Source: SIG588 sp964515215 | Lineage (GTDB): Bacteria; Bacillota; Clostridia; Oscillospirales; Acutalibacteraceae | Length of the DNA stretch: 11,856 bases | Direction: 5' to 3' | Assembly: GCA_964515215.1 (NCBI GenBank) | Contig: CAZESL010000073.1 | Coordinates: 1 to 11,856, forward strand | Part shown: one piece after another, positions 6,617-11,856 of the stretch | How the letters are laid out: each line of letters opens with the position of its first letter | Position numbering within the stretch: the stretch's first letter is position 1 | Made by a program: the position numbers and the translations under genes | Notes under the pieces: generated by a model | Seen by the model: only the letters and a program-made list of their open reading frames with translations | Database searches by the model: none | Told to the model about the DNA's origin: nothing

Positions 6617-8689
6617 TTGAAACAGTATTCGGCAAAAAACATTCGAAACATTGTATTGGTGGGGCATGCGGACGCGGGAAAGACCTCGCTCGCGGAGGCT
6701 GCTTATTATTTGACGGGTCAGTCCGATCGACTGGGCCGTGTGAATGAGGGGAATACCATTTGTGATTTTGATGCGGAGGAAGTTGCGCGTCAGGGTTCGG
6801 TTTCCATGGCGATGGTACCGGTGGAATGGAAAGGTACCAAGATGAATCTGTTGGACACGCCCGGTCTGTTTGATTTTTCGGGCGGTGTCAGTGAGGGCAT
6901 CCGCGCTGCGGGTAGTGCGCTGATCGTCATTTCGGGTAAGAGCGGCCTCGAAGTCGGTGCGGAAAAGGCGTTTGCCGCCGCCAGTAAAAAAGGTATCGCG
7001 AAACTGTTCTTCGTGAACTTTATGGATAATGAGCACGCTGACTTTTATAAGGTCTACCACGATCTGAAAGACGCGTACGGTATGGCACTGTGTCCGATGG
7101 TCATTCCGTATAAGGAAGAAGATCGCGTGACCTGCTACGTCAATTTGATTGAAAACAAGGCGTATGCTTACGATAAAGGAAAAGCGACCGAAGTGCCGAT
7201 CCCGCCGCTGGGTGAATTGTACTCCCGTTTGCGTGTGGAGATCGACGAAGCGGTGGCGGAAAGCAGCGAAGAGTTAATGGAAAAATACTTCGCGGGTGAA
7301 GAATTCACCAATGAAGAGCGTATCGTCGGTTTGGCACGCGGTATCCGTCGCGGCGAGATCGCGCCCGTGTTCTGCGGTTCGGCGTACGAACTGGAAGCGA
7401 TCGACCAGTTGCTCAACGGACTTATCTGGTTGGCACCGTGGGCGGAATCGGTCGCCGGTGAACACGGAGTGGATGCCGACGGTAACGACGTGGATCTGAC
7501 GGTGGATGAAGATGCCCAAACGGCGGCAATTGTCTTTAAGACGGTGGTTGACCCGTTCGTTGGCAAACTTTTGTATTTCAAGGTCATCAGCGGTTGCGTG
7601 AAGGCGGACAGCACGTTGCTGAATCCCCGCACGGGTGCGACCGAAAAGATCGGCAAACTCTTCTTCGTGCGCGGAAAGAAGCAGATCGATACCAACTGTG
7701 TGCCGGCGGGCGATATCGGTGCGGTGGCAAAATTGGCATCCACCAATACGGGTGATACGCTGTGTGACCCCGCAAAACCCGTGACGCTCCGTAGCATCGC
7801 GTTTGATACTCCGTGTCTTTCGATGGCGGTGGAAGCGAAGAAGAAGGGCGAAGAGGAAAAGATCGCGGCAGGTCTCATCCGTTTGACGGAAGAAGATCCC
7901 ACCGCCTCTTTCGAAGTCAATAAAGAGACGAAAGAGCAGGTGCTTTCGGGTCTGGGTGAACAGCATCTGGACGTTATCGCGTCGAAATTGAAGAATAAGT
8001 TCGGCGTGGAAATGACCATGAAGACCCCGCGCGTGCCGTACCGCGAGACCATTCGCAAAAACGTGAAGGTGCAAGGCCGTCACAAGAAGCAATCGGGCGG
8101 TCACGGTCAGTTTGGTGACGTGTGGATCGAGTTTGAACCGTGCGACAGCGAAGAACTCGTGTTTGCCGAGTCGGTCTTCGGCGGCTCGGTGCCGAAGAAT
8201 TTCTTCCCCGCTGTGGAAAAAGGCTTGATCGACAGCGCGAAAAAGGGCATGTTGGCCGGTTTCCCGATGGTTGGATTGAAAGCCACTCTGGTGGATGGCT
8301 CGTACCATCCCGTGGACTCCTCCGAAATGGCGTTTAAGACGGCGGCTTCCCTTGCCTACAAAGCGGGTATCCCGCAGGCGTCTCCCGTGTTGCTTGAGCC
8401 GATCAGCGCGGTGAAAGTGTTTGTTCCCGGCGACTATACGGGCGACGTGATGGGCGACGTGAACAAGCGCCGCGGTCGCGTGCTTGGTATGCATCCCTCG
8501 GCAGATGAGCCGAACGTCACCTGCGTGGAAGCGGAAGTTCCGATGGCGGAAATGTCCGATTTCTCCACGACGCTCCGTTCGATGACGCAAGGTCGCGGTC
8601 GCTTTACCTCTGCTTTTGAGCGGTATGAAGAAGCCCCCGCTCACGTGGCACAGAAGGTCATTGCGGAATACAAAACGGACGAAGAATAA
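6617..8689 (+). CDS. fusA: Elongation factor G-like translational GTPase (EF-G2 type)
   Basis: A 690-residue protein with the whole EF-G domain order: GTPase domain (1 to about 280), domain II (about 295-390), domain III (about 395-470, with SGLGEQHLDVI), domain IV (from about 475, with HKKQSGGHGQFGDVWIEFEP) and domain V (from about 595, ending with GDVNKRRGRVLGM). EF-G drives ribosomal translocation, and some EF-G2 paralogues have other or unknown roles. HKKQSGGHGQFGDV and the lone-gene context outside a str operon point to the EF-G2-like group. The P-loop is G16-H-A-D-A-G-K-T23. DTPG (80-83) is followed by LFDF, so the usual catalytic His is Leu. The NKxD motif reads N134-F-M-D137. The start is TTG at 6617, with AAAGGGG (6602-6608) 8 nt upstream; no better start exists. 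Canonical EF-G function is therefore uncertain. Confidence 0.9.
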   Translation: MKQYSAKNIRNIVLVGHADAGKTSLAEAAYYLTGQSDRLGRVNEGNTICDFDAEEVARQGSVSMAMVPVEWKGTKMNLLDTPGLFDFSGGVSEGIRAAGSALIVISGKSGLEVGAEKAFAAASKKGIAKLFFVNFMDNEHADFYKVYHDLKDAYGMALCPMVIPYKEEDRVTCYVNLIENKAYAYDKGKATEVPIPPLGELYSRLRVEIDEAVAESSEELMEKYFAGEEFTNEERIVGLARGIRRGEIAPVFCGSAYELEAIDQLLNGLIWLAPWAESVAGEHGVDADGNDVDLTVDEDAQTAAIVFKTVVDPFVGKLLYFKVISGCVKADSTLLNPRTGATEKIGKLFFVRGKKQIDTNCVPAGDIGAVAKLASTNTGDTLCDPAKPVTLRSIAFDTPCLSMAVEAKKKGEEEKIAAGLIRLTEEDPTASFEVNKETKEQVLSGLGEQHLDVIASKLKNKFGVEMTMKTPRVPYRETIRKNVKVQGRHKKQSGGHGQFGDVWIEFEPCDSEELVFAESVFGGSVPKNFFPAVEKGLIDSAKKGMLAGFPMVGLKATLVDGSYHPVDSSEMAFKTAASLAYKAGIPQASPVLLEPISAVKVFVPGDYTGDVMGDVNKRRGRVLGMHPSADEPNVTCVEAEVPMAEMSDFSTTLRSMTQGRGRFTSAFERYEEAPAHVAQKVIAEYKTDEE

Positions 8690-8702
8690 ACGAACATATA
8701 TC

Positions 8703-8741
8703 ACGATAAAAACGGCAGAGATTTTCTGCCGTTTTTATCGT
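8703..8741 (+). terminator. Rho-independent terminator, potentially bidirectional
   Basis: A perfect 17-bp stem (8703-8719 with 8725-8741) with a 5-nt loop. The core is CGGCAGA/TCTGCCG, and it is flanked by an A5 run on the left arm and a T5 run on the right. It begins 14 nt after the EF-G-like stop codon and separates that gene from the next promoter. Confidence 0.92.
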
Positions 8742-8748
8742 AATATGC

Positions 8749-8777
8749 TTGATTTTACGGGGGAATGATGGTATAGT
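8749..8777 (+). promoter_or_regulatory. Promoter for the SGNH-comB unit
   Basis: TTGATT (8749-8754) and TATAGT (8772-8777) are 17 nt apart, with an extended -10 TG (8769-8770). Transcription from about 8784 would exclude the in-frame TTG at 8778 as a start and supports initiation at 8805. Confidence 0.75.
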
Positions 8778-8804
8778 TTGGTAAAATGCTGTGGGAGAAT
8801 GTTG

Positions 8805-9482
8805 ATGGAACAGATACAAAAAAACACGGTGAGATCCGATGATCAGTTAAAACAAAATCAATACATTTCCTATATCAATCAAGAGGGGAAAGGCAAACGG
8901 TTTTTGGTGGTGGGCAATTCCATCACGCGTCACGGAATCAAGCACGATATCGGCTGGCATAACGATTGGGGTATGGCGGCAAGTGATATCGAACGGGATT
9001 ACGTACATATTTTGTACCGCGCGCTATGCGCGCAGTATCCCGATGCGGTCATGTGTGTTACGCAGGTAGCCACGTGGGAACGTGAGTTCAAAAACGGTAC
9101 GGCCATTTTGCCGACGTTCTCCGAAGCGCGCGATTTCGGTGCCGATGCGCTGGTGATGCGCTTGGTGGAGAACTGCCCGAACAATGCCGAAGATACCCCG
9201 TTGTTTAAGGAAAAATACGTGGAGTTTATACGGTATTTACAAGGGGATACCGTGACCGAAACGGTCGTCACCACGGGCTTTTGGCGCCACCGTTTGGACG
9301 AGGGGATCCGCGCTTGCGCCGCCGAAAACGGCTACGCGTTGGTAGAACTCGGTGACCTCGGTGAAGATGAGAGCATGAAGGCTATTGGCTTGTTCGAACA
9401 CGATGGCGTTGCCAATCATCCGGGGGATAAAGGAATGCAGGCGATCGCCGACCGTATTTTGGCGGGATTGACGGAGGGATGA
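8805..9482 (+). CDS. SGNH/GDSL-family hydrolase
   Basis: A 225-residue protein with SGNH-hydrolase landmarks: block I FLVVGNSITRHG (nucleophile S39), a central block DALVMRLVENCPNN replacing the GxND block, and the C-terminal block DGVANHPGDKGM with candidate catalytic D200 and H205. The family covers esterases, lipases and carbohydrate O-deacetylases; the substrate cannot be told here. No signal peptide is visible, so it is probably cytosolic. The ATG at 8805 is chosen because GGGAG (8793-8797) is 7 nt upstream and the promoter lies just before it. An ATG at 8799 is too close to that site. A strong ribosome site for the next ORF lies in its 3' end. Confidence 0.85.
   Translation: MEQIQKNTVRSDDQLKQNQYISYINQEGKGKRFLVVGNSITRHGIKHDIGWHNDWGMAASDIERDYVHILYRALCAQYPDAVMCVTQVATWEREFKNGTAILPTFSEARDFGADALVMRLVENCPNNAEDTPLFKEKYVEFIRYLQGDTVTETVVTTGFWRHRLDEGIRACAAENGYALVELGDLGEDESMKAIGLFEHDGVANHPGDKGMQAIADRILAGLTEG
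9473..9478 (+). promoter_or_regulatory. Strong ribosome binding site for the small ORF
   Basis: GGAGGG lies inside the last codons of the SGNH gene and 7 nt before the ATG at 9486. It is stronger than most ribosome sites in this window and is the main reason to treat the following small ORF as a real or formerly real gene. Confidence 0.65.
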
Positions 9483-9485
9483 GCC

Positions 9486-9638
9486 ATGCGCAGATCGATG
9501 CGGTTGCACGAAGAACGGTATTTTGAGCAAATGCCGGCATACACTGCCGCCGACCTGCGCGAAAACGGTGTGGTATAGCCTGTGCGTCACGGTGCGGGCT
9601 GTTCGGATTGTGGTGCTGAAAAAGGAGTAATTCCATGA
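9486..9638 (+). pseudogene. Small ORF interrupted by an in-frame TAG, unknown function
   Basis: From the ATG at 9486 the frame encodes 30 residues (MRRSMRLHEERYFEQMPAYT, then a 10-residue end) to TAG at 9576-9578. The same frame then stays open for 19 codons, reading PVRHGAGCSDCGAEKGVIP, to TGA at 9636-9638. That TGA overlaps the comB ATG as ATGA, the arrangement seen between proC and rsmD. A strong ribosome site precedes the ATG. Both ends therefore look like a functional roughly 50-residue gene in the operon, with a CxxC pair in its second half. I do not recognise the protein. A nonsense mutation or sequence error is the simplest reading. A real 30-residue peptide followed by chance open frame, or recoding of UAG, is also possible. 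Confidence 0.45.
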
Positions 9639-10330
9639 AAATACATATTTTGCAGGGTATTGAAGGCGCGAGAAAAGCACGCGGACTTACCGTGATCATC
9701 GATGTGTTTCGTGCGTTTTCGCTGGAATGTTATTTGTTTGATGCGGGCGTAAAATGCATTTTGCCGGTTGGTGACATAGAGGTCGCACGTGCCTTGAAGG
9801 TGCAGAATCCCGCCTATATTCTTGCAGGCGAACGCGAAGGGCGTAAACTGCCCGACTTTGATCTGGGCAACGCCCCGTCCGAAGTGAAAGGACACCGATT
9901 TGACGGGAAGACCGTGGTGCATACCACCGGTGCGGGTACGCAGGGCATTGCCAATGCGACGGGTGCTGATGAGATCCTGGGATGCAGTCTGGTCAACGCC
10001 GCCGCTACCGCGCGGTATATCCGGCGTTCAAAGGCAGACGAGGTCTCGCTCGTTTGTATGGGCTGGGCAGGCGTGCGCGAAACGGAGGAGGATACCCTCT
10101 GTGCCCGCTATATTGAAAGCCTTCTGAACGGCACGGCACTCGATATGGAAGCGGAACTTTTGGCGGTGCGGCAGGGCGAAGGCGCGAAATTCTTCGATCC
10201 CGCACAGCAAGACGTATTCCCCGCAGCGGATTTTGCTTGTTGTACGGCGGTGGATGCGTTTGATTTCGTGTTAAAACTGCACACCGACGGTGAGATCCCA
10301 TATATACAGAAAGAGGATGTTTATGATTAA
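9635..10330 (+). CDS. comB: 2-phosphosulfolactate phosphatase (ComB family)
   Basis: A 231-residue protein of normal ComB length. The family hydrolyses 2-phosphosulfolactate to sulfolactate with Mg2+; in methanogens this feeds coenzyme M, and in bacteria the role is mostly sulfolactate formation or unknown. Conserved blocks are IDVFRAF (22-28), LAGEREG (63-69), DFDLGNAPSEV (74-84), TTGAGTQGI (97-105, where many members have TTTNGT) and CMGWAGVRETEEDTLCA (141-157). AAAGGAG (9621-9627) lies 7 nt before the ATG. It overlaps the preceding small ORF frame by 4 nt and the next gene by 8 nt. No other sulfolactate or CoM genes are in the window, so the substrate is taken from the family. Confidence 0.88.
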   Translation: MKIHILQGIEGARKARGLTVIIDVFRAFSLECYLFDAGVKCILPVGDIEVARALKVQNPAYILAGEREGRKLPDFDLGNAPSEVKGHRFDGKTVVHTTGAGTQGIANATGADEILGCSLVNAAATARYIRRSKADEVSLVCMGWAGVRETEEDTLCARYIESLLNGTALDMEAELLAVRQGEGAKFFDPAQQDVFPAADFACCTAVDAFDFVLKLHTDGEIPYIQKEDVYD

Positions 10331-10883
10331 TGTAGTGTTGCCCGCCGACGTGAAACAGGCGGTGCGAAAAATACGGTGGCGCAGTATCGGGTGTTCGCTC
10401 GCGTGGTATCTCTTGTGGGCGGTCAGTTTGTGGCAGTATTACGCCCGCAACACCGATGTGCACCCGCACTGGACACTCTTGTTTTTTCTGCTTGCCGTTT
10501 TGTTACTGCCGCTGTGGATGTTTCGGTTGGATAAAGCAGTGTTCGACCGTCCGTGGACGGGGGAGATCGTGAAGATCAAATACCGTAAAATGTCCGAGAT
10601 CCCCTTTTTGAGCGAGGATATCGAGCGGGTGGAACGTCACGAAACAGCGGTGTTGACCGTCCGTTTGCCGAACGGCAAAAAACGCCGTGCCGCCTGCCGC
10701 CGCTTGTGGTACGCTGCCGACCGTTGCTACAAAGTCGGGGATACGGTGCGCCATATTCCGTTGGTGCCCCTGCCGCAAAACCTCACGTCGGAACCCGAGG
10801 GCGGCAAACTCTGCTTGATGTGTGCCACCCTGAGCGAAGACAGTCACGTGCACTGTGCTGCGTGTAACCATACGATATTTTGA
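10323..10883 (+). CDS. Two-TM membrane protein with C-terminal zinc ribbon, unknown function
   Basis: A 186-residue protein. After a basic N-terminus (VKQAVRKIRWR) come two hydrophobic segments (about 22-40 and 48-67). A soluble, probably beta-rich middle follows, with GEIVKIKYRK, AVLTVRLPNGKKRR and YKVGDTVRHIPL. The end is a four-Cys zinc ribbon, C164-x2-C167 and C178-x2-C181. The ribbon and middle domain should lie on the cytosolic side. I do not recognise the family. The ATG at 10323 has AAAGAGG (10310-10316) 6 nt upstream; a GTG at 10290 and an ATG at 10317 are in frame but badly placed. It overlaps comB by 8 nt, so it is probably co-translated with it. Confidence 0.8.
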   Translation: MINVVLPADVKQAVRKIRWRSIGCSLAWYLLWAVSLWQYYARNTDVHPHWTLLFFLLAVLLLPLWMFRLDKAVFDRPWTGEIVKIKYRKMSEIPFLSEDIERVERHETAVLTVRLPNGKKRRAACRRLWYAADRCYKVGDTVRHIPLVPLPQNLTSEPEGGKLCLMCATLSEDSHVHCAACNHTIF

Positions 10884-10908
10884 AAAAAGCGCCTATAGGG
10901 CGCTTTTT
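10884..10908 (+). terminator. Rho-independent terminator of the SGNH-comB unit
   Basis: AAAAAGCGCC (10884-10893) pairs with GGCGCTTTTT (10899-10908) around a 5-nt loop. It follows the stop codon directly and has T-runs on the 3' arm and A-runs on the 5' arm, so it may be bidirectional. Confidence 0.9.
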
Positions 10909-10944
10909 ATCGCAAAAGTTACAGTTTTGTAACCCTGAAATCGG

Positions 10945-10973
10945 TTGACAATTGGGGGCTGTTTTGTTATTAT
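10945..10973 (+). promoter_or_regulatory. Promoter for the YicC-family gene
   Basis: A perfect TTGACA (10945-10950) is followed after 17 nt by TATTAT (10968-10973), with a TG at 10965-10966 making an extended -10. A second AT-rich candidate, TATAATAT (10973-10980), would need a 22-nt spacer and is less likely. Confidence 0.8.
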
Positions 10974-11008
10974 ATAATATATATGCTTATATGTAAGGAA
11001 TGAAACGT

Positions 11009-11758
11009 ATGATTCGCAGTATGACAGGCTTCGGCAGGGCAATGGAACACGTGGCGGGCATGGACGTGACGGTGGAGATCCGCTCGGTCAATCACCGCTA
11101 TTTCGAGTGTGCGACCCGCTTGCCCCGCGCGTACGGCTTTTTGGATGAAAAACTGAAAAACTTCCTGCAGACTAAGGTCACCCGCGGCAAGGTGGATGTA
11201 TCGGTGTATATCGACCTTACCGACGTGCCGGGCACCGAAGTGGTGGTCAACAAAGCGTTGGCAGAGGCGTATTTAAAAGCGGGCGCGGAATTGGAGAGTA
11301 CCTTCGGTTTGAAAAACGATATGACCGTGCGCACGGTCGCGCAGTATCCCGACGTGCTGACGGTACGCCGTGCGGCGGAGGATGAAGATGCCGTATGGGC
11401 GGCAGTGCGTTCGGTGGTGGAGGCCGCACTCGTGCGGTTTGTGGAAATGCGCGAGCGGGAAGGTGCTAAGATGCGGGAGGATATCCTCACCCGTCGCGAC
11501 ACGTTGCTTTCGGCGGTCGCATTCGTGGAAGAACGCTCGCCCGAACTTGTGCGGGAATACATGGATAAACTTGAAAACCGTATGCGCGACCTGCTCGGCG
11601 GCACGAAGCGCTTCGGCGAGCTGCGCCGCTCGATAGGCGGCGTGAGCCAGAAGGTGCTGACCAGCCAGCTCCGAGAGATGGAGGCGGACGGTCTGCTCTC
11701 GCGCACGGTGTATGCCGAGGTGCCGCCGCGGGTGGAGTACACCCTCACCGAGACCTGA
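11009..11758 (+). CDS. YicC/YloC-family N-terminal region fused in frame to an HxlR-type winged helix
   Basis: The open frame encodes 249 residues. Residues 1 to about 194 are clear YicC/YloC family: MIRSMTGFGRA at the start, EIRSVNHRYFE (23-33), RGKVDV (59-64), and a long helical part ending EYMDKLENRMRD. YicC proteins act on RNA and are reported as endoribonucleases. From about residue 195 the sequence is instead HxlR-like: LLGGTKRFGELRR, SQKVLTSQLREMEADGLLSR (recognition-helix region), then the wing TVYAEVPPRVEYTLT. YicC proteins are usually near 290 residues with a conserved C-terminal domain, which is absent. The ATG at 11009 has AAGGA 9 nt upstream; the ATG at 11000 overlaps that site. 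Either a genuine fusion or truncation by recombination, or an assembly junction; I favour the latter two over a functional fusion. Confidence 0.8.
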   Translation: MIRSMTGFGRAMEHVAGMDVTVEIRSVNHRYFECATRLPRAYGFLDEKLKNFLQTKVTRGKVDVSVYIDLTDVPGTEVVVNKALAEAYLKAGAELESTFGLKNDMTVRTVAQYPDVLTVRRAAEDEDAVWAAVRSVVEAALVRFVEMREREGAKMREDILTRRDTLLSAVAFVEERSPELVREYMDKLENRMRDLLGGTKRFGELRRSIGGVSQKVLTSQLREMEADGLLSRTVYAEVPPRVEYTLTET

Positions 11759-11842
11759 TACAGCGTCAAGCCTGTGCTGGACGCCATGGCGGACTGGGGT
11801 ACTGACTATAAGACGAAGAGCGGCAGAGGCTTATTTCCTTAG
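11591..11842 (+). pseudogene. HxlR-family transcriptional regulator remnant, C-terminal part, with in-frame TGA
   Basis: HxlR regulators are winged-helix proteins of about 110-120 residues. Here the first 40-50 residues are missing and replaced by YicC sequence. The winged helix is intact to YTLTET, then TGA (11756-11758) stands where family members usually have Gly. The frame continues YSVKPVLDAMADWGTDYK, a typical HxlR C-terminal dimerisation helix, to TAG at 11840-11842. All six Glu codons of the part before the TGA are GAG, whereas the YicC part favours GAA (about 12 of 20), hinting at a different origin. Both the missing 5' part and the TGA indicate a non-functional remnant or an artefact. 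Confidence 0.75.
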
Positions 11843-11856
11843 TGATTACAGCAGCG

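Noticed and set aside
7274..8704. 476-codon open frame on the minus strand
   Set aside because: It is an antisense shadow of the EF-G-like gene. It has no recognisable domain, its composition is rich in R and H as expected from reading biased codons backwards, and it runs into the terminator hairpin.
8778..8804. Upstream TTG start for the SGNH hydrolase
   Set aside because: It abuts the -10 box of the promoter and lies before the predicted transcript start.
11756..11758. TGA read as glycine (alternative genetic code)
   Set aside because: Genes such as proC, rsmD and coaD in the same window end properly at TGA, so the host uses TGA as a stop. A point mutation or error is simpler.

Overview
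The window reads as an ordinary chromosomal stretch of a Bacillota (Clostridia) genome, most likely an uncultured gut Oscillospiraceae/Ruminococcaceae-type lineage. This rests on the GAPDH C-terminus, the proC-rsmD-coaD order, a coiled-coil gene next to coaD, an EF-G2-like paralogue, a ComB homologue, strong AGGAGG-type ribosome sites, TTGACA/TATAAT promoters and a CTCCCC/GGGGAG-rich intergenic repeat of a kind I recall from these genomes. Every convincing gene is on the + strand. Taxonomy is inferred, not proven.

Layout. Positions 1-79 are the end of gap, followed by a hairpin. A VanZ-like membrane protein follows (167-661), and its stop codon overlaps a strong promoter. That promoter drives a compact unit: proC (722-1516), rsmD (1513-2046, ATGA overlap), coaD (2062-2559) and a coiled-coil protein (2549-3022, overlapping coaD). 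A 233-bp MITE-like element with 33-bp terminal inverted repeats (3047-3279) fills most of the next gap. Then come rlmB (3400-4161) and a large membrane protein (4263-6389), which is best explained as a catalytically dead P1B-type ATPase with a long acidic N-terminal tail. Two hairpins follow it; the second is a textbook terminator. A consensus promoter then drives an EF-G2-like translational GTPase (6617-8689, TTG start), which ends at a 17-bp-stem terminator.

Another promoter (8749-8777) starts a probable operon: SGNH/GDSL hydrolase (8805-9482), a small ORF interrupted by TAG (9486-9638), comB (9635-10330), and a two-TM protein with a C-terminal zinc ribbon (10323-10883). A terminator closes it. 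The last promoter (10945-10973) precedes a YicC-family gene (11009-). After about residue 194 this gene changes in frame into the DNA-binding half of an HxlR-family regulator, which itself has an in-frame TGA. The expected YicC C-terminal domain and the usual following gmk are absent, so the right end is either a recombination junction or an assembly chimera.

The genes are mostly core functions: proline synthesis, CoA synthesis, rRNA methylation, translation and RNA turnover. The most interesting signals are the pseudo-P-type ATPase, the YicC-HxlR junction, the TAG-interrupted small ORF with intact translation signals at both ends, the EF-G paralogue with three altered GTPase motifs, and the MITE. 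No tRNA, rRNA, CRISPR array, transposase or phage gene was seen.
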